DNA from: CAZFOB01 sp964520325
Lineage (GTDB): Bacteria; Actinomycetota; JAICYB01
Assembly (NCBI GenBank): GCA_964520325.1
Contig: CAZFOB010000034.1
Location: 1-18,819 of the forward strand
DNA: 18,819 bases
Direction of reading: 5' to 3'
A program made the position numbers and the translations under genes. Below are positions 15,522 through 18,819 of the stretch, in pieces. The notes under the pieces were generated by a model. It was not told the origin of the DNA. It saw only the letters and a list, made by a program, of their open reading frames with translations, and did no database searches. Each line of letters opens with the position of its first letter. The stretch's first letter is position 1.

Positions 15522-16766
15522 CTAGCCCCGCGCAGCGTCGACGGCGACGCGGCCCTCAACCAGGACGAACCTCGTGTTCGCGATGTCTGCGATATCAGTG
15601 AAGGGGTCGCCGGACACCGCGAGGAGATCCGCGCGCCGGCCAGGCTCGAGCGTTCCGCGATCGGATAGACCCAGGGCCTCGGCGCTCCCGGACGTTGCAG
15701 CGATCAGCGCGTCACGCGCGCCCATCCCGATCCCGGGATGATCCATCGCGAGCACCGCGAGATCGGAAACGAATGCATCGAAGTGACGGCCGGGGATGCC
15801 AGCGTCGGTTCCCGCGATGACGGTGACGCCGATCTCCCGCATCCGAGCGAGATTGGCTGCCACTTCTGGGAACCTGCCGATCAGCCCCTTCACCCGTTCT
15901 CGTCTATCAGCCGGCAAGTCATCCAAGAGCTCAGGCTGTGCGAGGAACGACAGGGTCGAGCTTCCAACCGTCGGGACCGCGACGATACCTGCGGATGCCA
16001 TCTCTTCCGCGATGCGCTCATCGAAGTCCAGCCCGTCCGGAGTCTCAAAGTTGCAGTGCTCGATCGTGTTGACGCGCGCCGTGACGGATCGGCGGATCCC
16101 CTCAAGAGCGTGGGCATGGGCTGAGACCGGAAGGTCGAAAGACCGAGCCTCTTCGACAACGGCTCTCAATTCCTCCAGGGAGAACTGTGGCAGGAACGGA
16201 TCGGTGCCGGGCGTGAGATACCCACCCGTTGCGAACACCTTGATGACATCGGCCCCCGCGTCATGTTGTCGCCGGACGGCGTCTCGCACTGCGTCCACAC
16301 CTTGGCACTCGATCCCGAAGAAGTGGCAATGTCCGCGGGGTGACGTGATGCCCTCGCCGGCGGCGATGACGTCCGGCCCTCGAAGCGTTCCCTCCCGGAC
16401 TTGCGCCTGGGCCGCGAAGACAACGTCGTTCAACGTGCCCAGATCGCGAACGGTGGTGACTCCAACGTTGACGGCTCGACCGAGGTTCTCCTTCGCCCGC
16501 TCCATCAACGTGTCGGATCCAGCCTGCTTTTCGCGCAGGTAGTCGTCGAGAACGGTGCTCGAAGCGCAGAAGGTGATGTGAACGTGAGCGTTGATCAGCC
16601 CGGGCATCAGCGTGACGTCGCCGAGATCGCGAACGTTTGCGTCTTCAGGTAGGTCCGCTGAGCGCCCGACCGCGGTGATGCGTCCATCGTCGACGCGGAC
16701 GAACCCCTTGTCGAGGTAACGGGAAAACGTCCCTTCCCATACCCGGTCGGCGGCGAAGATCTCCAT
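15522..16766 (-). CDS. Amidohydrolase, prolidase/imidazolonepropionase-like (COG1228 type)
   Basis: This 414-residue cytosolic amidohydrolase has a complete binuclear metal site: H61 and H63 (LINAHVHIT), carbamylated-lysine candidate K176 (DVIKVFATGG), H217 (SAHAHA), H237 (TIEHCNF) and catalytic D321 (AGTDAG). The pattern resembles the Xaa-Pro dipeptidase and related aryl-dialkyl hydrolase-like enzymes such as Sgx9260-type prolidases. Members hydrolyse N-acyl or dipeptide amides ending in Pro or other residues, and some are promiscuous on carbamates. The ATG at 16766 directly precedes the opening strand (MEIFAADRVWEG); the ribosome site is weak. The gene converges on the dehalogenase, with 18 bp between stops, and is divergent from the DUF664 gene across 215 bp. 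Specific substrate unknown. Confidence 0.88.
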   Translation of the reverse strand: MEIFAADRVWEGTFSRYLDKGFVRVDDGRITAVGRSADLPEDANVRDLGDVTLMPGLINAHVHITFCASSTVLDDYLREKQAGSDTLMERAKENLGRAVNVGVTTVRDLGTLNDVVFAAQAQVREGTLRGPDVIAAGEGITSPRGHCHFFGIECQGVDAVRDAVRRQHDAGADVIKVFATGGYLTPGTDPFLPQFSLEELRAVVEEARSFDLPVSAHAHALEGIRRSVTARVNTIEHCNFETPDGLDFDERIAEEMASAGIVAVPTVGSSTLSFLAQPELLDDLPADRRERVKGLIGRFPEVAANLARMREIGVTVIAGTDAGIPGRHFDAFVSDLAVLAMDHPGIGMGARDALIAATSGSAEALGLSDRGTLEPGRRADLLAVSGDPFTDIADIANTRFVLVEGRVAVDAARG

Positions 16767-16938
16767 TTCGCACTGAGCCTAGTAGGACGGCCTTCGAACC
16801 TCGTGCTCTAGCACTATCTGCCTCAGCGGGAAGTTTCTGTCGTGGACTACTGGAGAGACTGCCGGCCGACTGCTACGCTTTCTGTCCGACGGTGCGCATG
16901 CACCGACCGGCGGCGCCGCGCCCAGCCCCTTTCTTTTC

Positions 16939-16956
16939 GCGCGCATCTCTGCGCGC
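16939..16956. other. GCGCGC inverted repeat in the leader of the DUF664 gene
   Basis: GCGCGC, a six-base ATCTCT loop and GCGCGC form a compact hairpin 14 bp upstream of the ribosome site. It is in the 215-bp divergent gap between the amidohydrolase and DUF664 genes, where I see no clear -35/-10 pair. It may be a 5' leader structure, an operator or chance in GC-rich DNA. Confidence 0.35.
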
Positions 16957-16970
16957 CCATCAAGCTCAAG

Positions 16971-16975
16971 AGGAG
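16971..16975 (+). promoter_or_regulatory. Ribosome binding site deciding the DUF664 gene start
   Basis: AGGAG lies six bases before the ATG at 16982. It supports translation of the unusual pentapeptide-like N-terminus rather than a start at the later in-frame ATG at 17042, which has no comparable site. Confidence 0.7.
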
Positions 16976-16981
16976 ACCGCC

Positions 16982-17569
16982 ATGGCAAACCTTAGAGACA
17001 GCAATCTCACCGGCAGCAACCTCAGCGGCAGGCGAGCGGACATGTTCATCGATCTCAAGGACGACCCGCGTGAGGACTGCCCAATGTTGGGCGACGAGCG
17101 CACCACCCTGGTCGAAGTCCTGCGTTCTGTGCGCCTCACGTTGGAGATCAAGTGCGCAGATCTTGATGCGGAGGCCATGGCGCGTCGTTCCGTCGAACCA
17201 TCGACGATGTCGCTCCTAGGGCTCGTGCGACACCTGGCCGAGGGGGAGCGTGCGACATTCCAGGTGATGATGGCCGGGCAGGACGTTGGCCCGCTGTTCT
17301 CTTCCGACGCCGACCGCGACGGTGACTTCGATGGCGCTGTTCCCGACCCCCAGGTGGTTGCGGAGGCGTGGGACGCATGGCGAGCGGAGGTCGACTTCGC
17401 CACGCGATTCGTGGCCGAGGCGCCCAGTCTGGACATCACCGGCAACGATCCCTGGCACGGGCCGACCTCGCTGCGCGAGGTGCTGGTCGGCACGATCCAT
17501 GAGTACGCCCGCCACCTCGGTCACGCCGACCTGTTGCGTGAGCGGATAGATGGCCGCATAGGCCAATGA
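16982..17569 (+). CDS. DinB/DUF664-fold protein, mycothiol-dependent transferase-like, with pentapeptide-like N-terminus
   Basis: This 195-residue protein matches the DUF664/DinB four-helix metal-binding family, many of whose actinobacterial members are thiol (mycothiol) transferases. The usual opening DERTTLVEVLRSVRLTLEIK (about 38-57) is followed by RSVEPSTMSLLGLVRHLAEG, whose His is a likely metal ligand. The C-terminal EYARHLGHADLLRERIDG supplies the other His residues. Before the domain lie about 25 residues reading ANLRDSNLTGSNLSGRRADM, which follow the A(D/N)Lxx pentapeptide-repeat pattern for at least four units; I do not expect this in the family. AGGAG at 16971 supports starting here. 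The gene overlaps the next one as ATGA, so they are probably co-translated. Confidence 0.87.
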   Translation: MANLRDSNLTGSNLSGRRADMFIDLKDDPREDCPMLGDERTTLVEVLRSVRLTLEIKCADLDAEAMARRSVEPSTMSLLGLVRHLAEGERATFQVMMAGQDVGPLFSSDADRDGDFDGAVPDPQVVAEAWDAWRAEVDFATRFVAEAPSLDITGNDPWHGPTSLREVLVGTIHEYARHLGHADLLRERIDGRIGQ

Positions 17570-17988
17570 AATCGAAGCCCATTGCAACGAACGCCGCTAC
17601 TGGAGGCATGCCAAAGACCATCTGGCACAACGAGGCGCAGGAACCGCGCGAAGCGCACAACGCAGCCATCGTCGAAACTGCATCGAACACCGTCATTGGC
17701 TGGATCGGATGCGGTGATCCGCATGCGTTCGGGGACCGCACGAGCTTTGGATATGCGCTCTTGCCTGCGTTCCACAATCGTGGGTACGCGACTGAGGCTC
17801 TCTCTGCAGTCGTTGACTTCTGTTTCGCGAACGGCGCCGGAGTGGTGTCCGGAACCACAGACGAATGGAATGTGGCGTCGGCGCGGGTAATGGAGAAGGC
17901 AGGACTTCAAGGCGTCGGCACAACAGAGCGAGGTCAGCCGCTGTTTCGAATATCGCGCGGGACGGTTGCAGCGGAGACGAGGGAGTGA
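17566..17988 (+). CDS. GNAT acetyltransferase (RimJ/RimL-like), short at the N-terminus
   Basis: This 140-residue protein contains the acetyl-CoA-binding core of a GNAT N-acetyltransferase. HNAAIVETASNTVIGWIG (about 31-48) is the central strand pair, YALLPAFHNRGYATEAL (63-79) is motif A with the pyrophosphate loop, and NVASARVMEKAGL (101-113) is motif B. RimJ/RimL-type proteins usually have 50-60 further residues before this core (beta1 and helices 1-2). Here the gene starts at ATG 17566, overlapping the DUF664 stop, and only about 30 residues precede the core. It may be an N-terminally truncated, possibly inactive gene, or a small variant that uses a partner. Its stop overlaps the next start as TGATG. 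Confidence 0.75.
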   Translation: MKSKPIATNAATGGMPKTIWHNEAQEPREAHNAAIVETASNTVIGWIGCGDPHAFGDRTSFGYALLPAFHNRGYATEALSAVVDFCFANGAGVVSGTTDEWNVASARVMEKAGLQGVGTTERGQPLFRISRGTVAAETRE

Positions 17989-18668
17989 TGGACCCGCAGA
18001 CATTAGACCGTTTGGAGCTGGAGCTCGAGTGCAAACGCCTCGCGGATGAGGGCCGAATCGTGAGGATCCCAGGCGAGGAGCCGGACGACATCGAACTCGC
18101 GCAGATTGCGCGGTATTCGAATGGAGGGATACGGATCTCATTGAGGGAAGATGTCGATGTCGACGTCGCGAAGAAGGTCGCAGCTCTGGATCCCGTTCTA
18201 GCCTTCGAGCGGCCAGAGATCTTGGCTGACGCCTTCATGGACGCACAGGTGACTTGGGAACGCATGCGAAGCTACGTGTTTCCCACTGAACTCGACGCGC
18301 CTCTAGACGTCGTGCGTTTGATGCCCGACCCGAGCCAACACCCTGAGGACGATGAATTGCGAGCGGACCGCCCGCTTTTCACCGCGGTCGTCGATGGCGA
18401 GCGGGTCTCGTATTGCTGCTCTTCGAGAGAGAACGACCGTGCCGCCGAAGCTTGGGTCGAGACTGTCCCGGCGTATCGACGGAGAGGCTACGCGGCTAAG
18501 GTGGTCGCAGCGTGGGCATCTGATGCACGGAACGCGGGAAGGGTGGCCTTCTACAGCCACCGCGACGACAATGTGGCGTCTGCCCGTGTGGCACAACGGC
18601 TTGAACTCGTTCCGTGGCTTTACCTCGTTAACTTCGAGATCTCAGAGGCGGCAACCGGCTCGCCATGA
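17988..18668 (+). CDS. GNAT-family acetyltransferase
   Basis: This 226-residue protein has a C-terminal GNAT domain. Strand 4 and motif A read AWVETVPAYRRRGYAAKVV (about 151-169), with the acetyl-CoA pyrophosphate-binding loop RRRGYA. HRDDNVASARVAQRLEL (about 191-207) is motif B. The first 120 residues, rich in charged helices and LDPVLAFERPEILADAF, form a variable N-terminal half as in GNATs annotated only as uncharacterised. The ATG at 17988 overlaps the preceding stop (TGATG) and has GAGGGA just upstream, giving the third gene of a tightly coupled group with the DUF664 protein and the short GNAT. The acceptor substrate is unknown; two adjacent GNATs may reflect serial acquisition. Confidence 0.85.
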   Translation: MDPQTLDRLELELECKRLADEGRIVRIPGEEPDDIELAQIARYSNGGIRISLREDVDVDVAKKVAALDPVLAFERPEILADAFMDAQVTWERMRSYVFPTELDAPLDVVRLMPDPSQHPEDDELRADRPLFTAVVDGERVSYCCSSRENDRAAEAWVETVPAYRRRGYAAKVVAAWASDARNAGRVAFYSHRDDNVASARVAQRLELVPWLYLVNFEISEAATGSP

Positions 18669-18761
18669 AGATCAGCACGCGGATACGTCGCGTACGTCCG
18701 CCTCCGCGAAGAACCGTTCGAAGATTGGCTGCCATCCATCACTGAAGGACAGGTGATCTAG
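18669..18761 (+). pseudogene. Possible GNAT N-terminal relic
   Basis: After the GNAT stop, one frame without a start codon reads GYVAYVRLREEPFEDWLPSI then TEGQVI and TAG at 18759-18761. The VRLR...FEDWLP...EG pattern resembles the first strand and helix of some actinobacterial GNATs. It is only about 30 codons, so this is a weak match. An ATG at 18665 overlapping the previous stop gives a different frame of 26 codons without recognisable features. The last 58 bases hold nothing I can assign. Confidence 0.3.
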
Positions 18762-18819
18762 CCAACACCGAACGGACGCATAACCGTCACCTATCAACAT
18801 GCCTACGTGGACCGACGGC

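Overview
The window is GC-rich, densely packed, and uses many GTG and at least one TTG start. Several families point to a high-GC actinobacterium, possibly a lineage such as Acidimicrobiia: a mycothiol-conjugate-amidase/MshB-type deacetylase, a DUF664 DinB-fold protein of the mycothiol-transferase type, a PPOX-class (F420/flavin) protein, and a decayed substrate-binding protein of a type I associate with actinobacterial branched-chain amino acid transporters. The taxon is inferred from gene families only. No rRNA, tRNA, CRISPR array, phage gene or transposase was seen.

Layout. (1) 81-3674, plus strand: alpha and beta subunits of a 2-oxoacid/acetoin dehydrogenase E1, then a 14-helix-type MFS drug exporter, with overlapping or 10-bp junctions. 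No E2 or E3 gene follows. (2) 3671-4368: remains of a substrate-binding-protein gene with an in-frame stop, a frameshift and no ligand-binding domain. (3) 4365-5410: a small P-loop kinase-like protein (minus) divergent from a PPOX-fold protein (plus). (4) 9633-5419, minus strand: a three-gene signalling operon made of a stand-alone receiver, a receiver fused to a class III cyclase domain, and a 909-residue protein containing two complete membrane sensor-histidine-kinase units in tandem. (5) 9653-9733: two adjacent arrays of different 11-bp direct repeats in the divergent gap before a cytosolic BtuF-like protein (9764-10666). (6) 10667-16766, hydrolase region: an N-acyl-D-amino-acid/D-glutamate deacylase-like amidohydrolase (minus); a plus-strand operon of LmbE/Mca-like amidase, sulfatase and haloalkane dehalogenase; and a prolidase-like amidohydrolase (minus). 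(7) 16982-18819: a DUF664/DinB protein with a pentapeptide-repeat-like N-terminus, an N-terminally short GNAT, a full GNAT, and a possible GNAT relic at the edge.

The most distinctive feature is the signalling operon. Two histidine-kinase units that still resemble each other closely sit in one polypeptide, and two different receiver domains are encoded immediately upstream. This suggests a two-kinase, two-receiver circuit with one cyclase-domain output. The hydrolase region looks like a catabolic or detoxification island for acylated, sulfated and halogenated compounds; the actual substrates cannot be read from the sequence.
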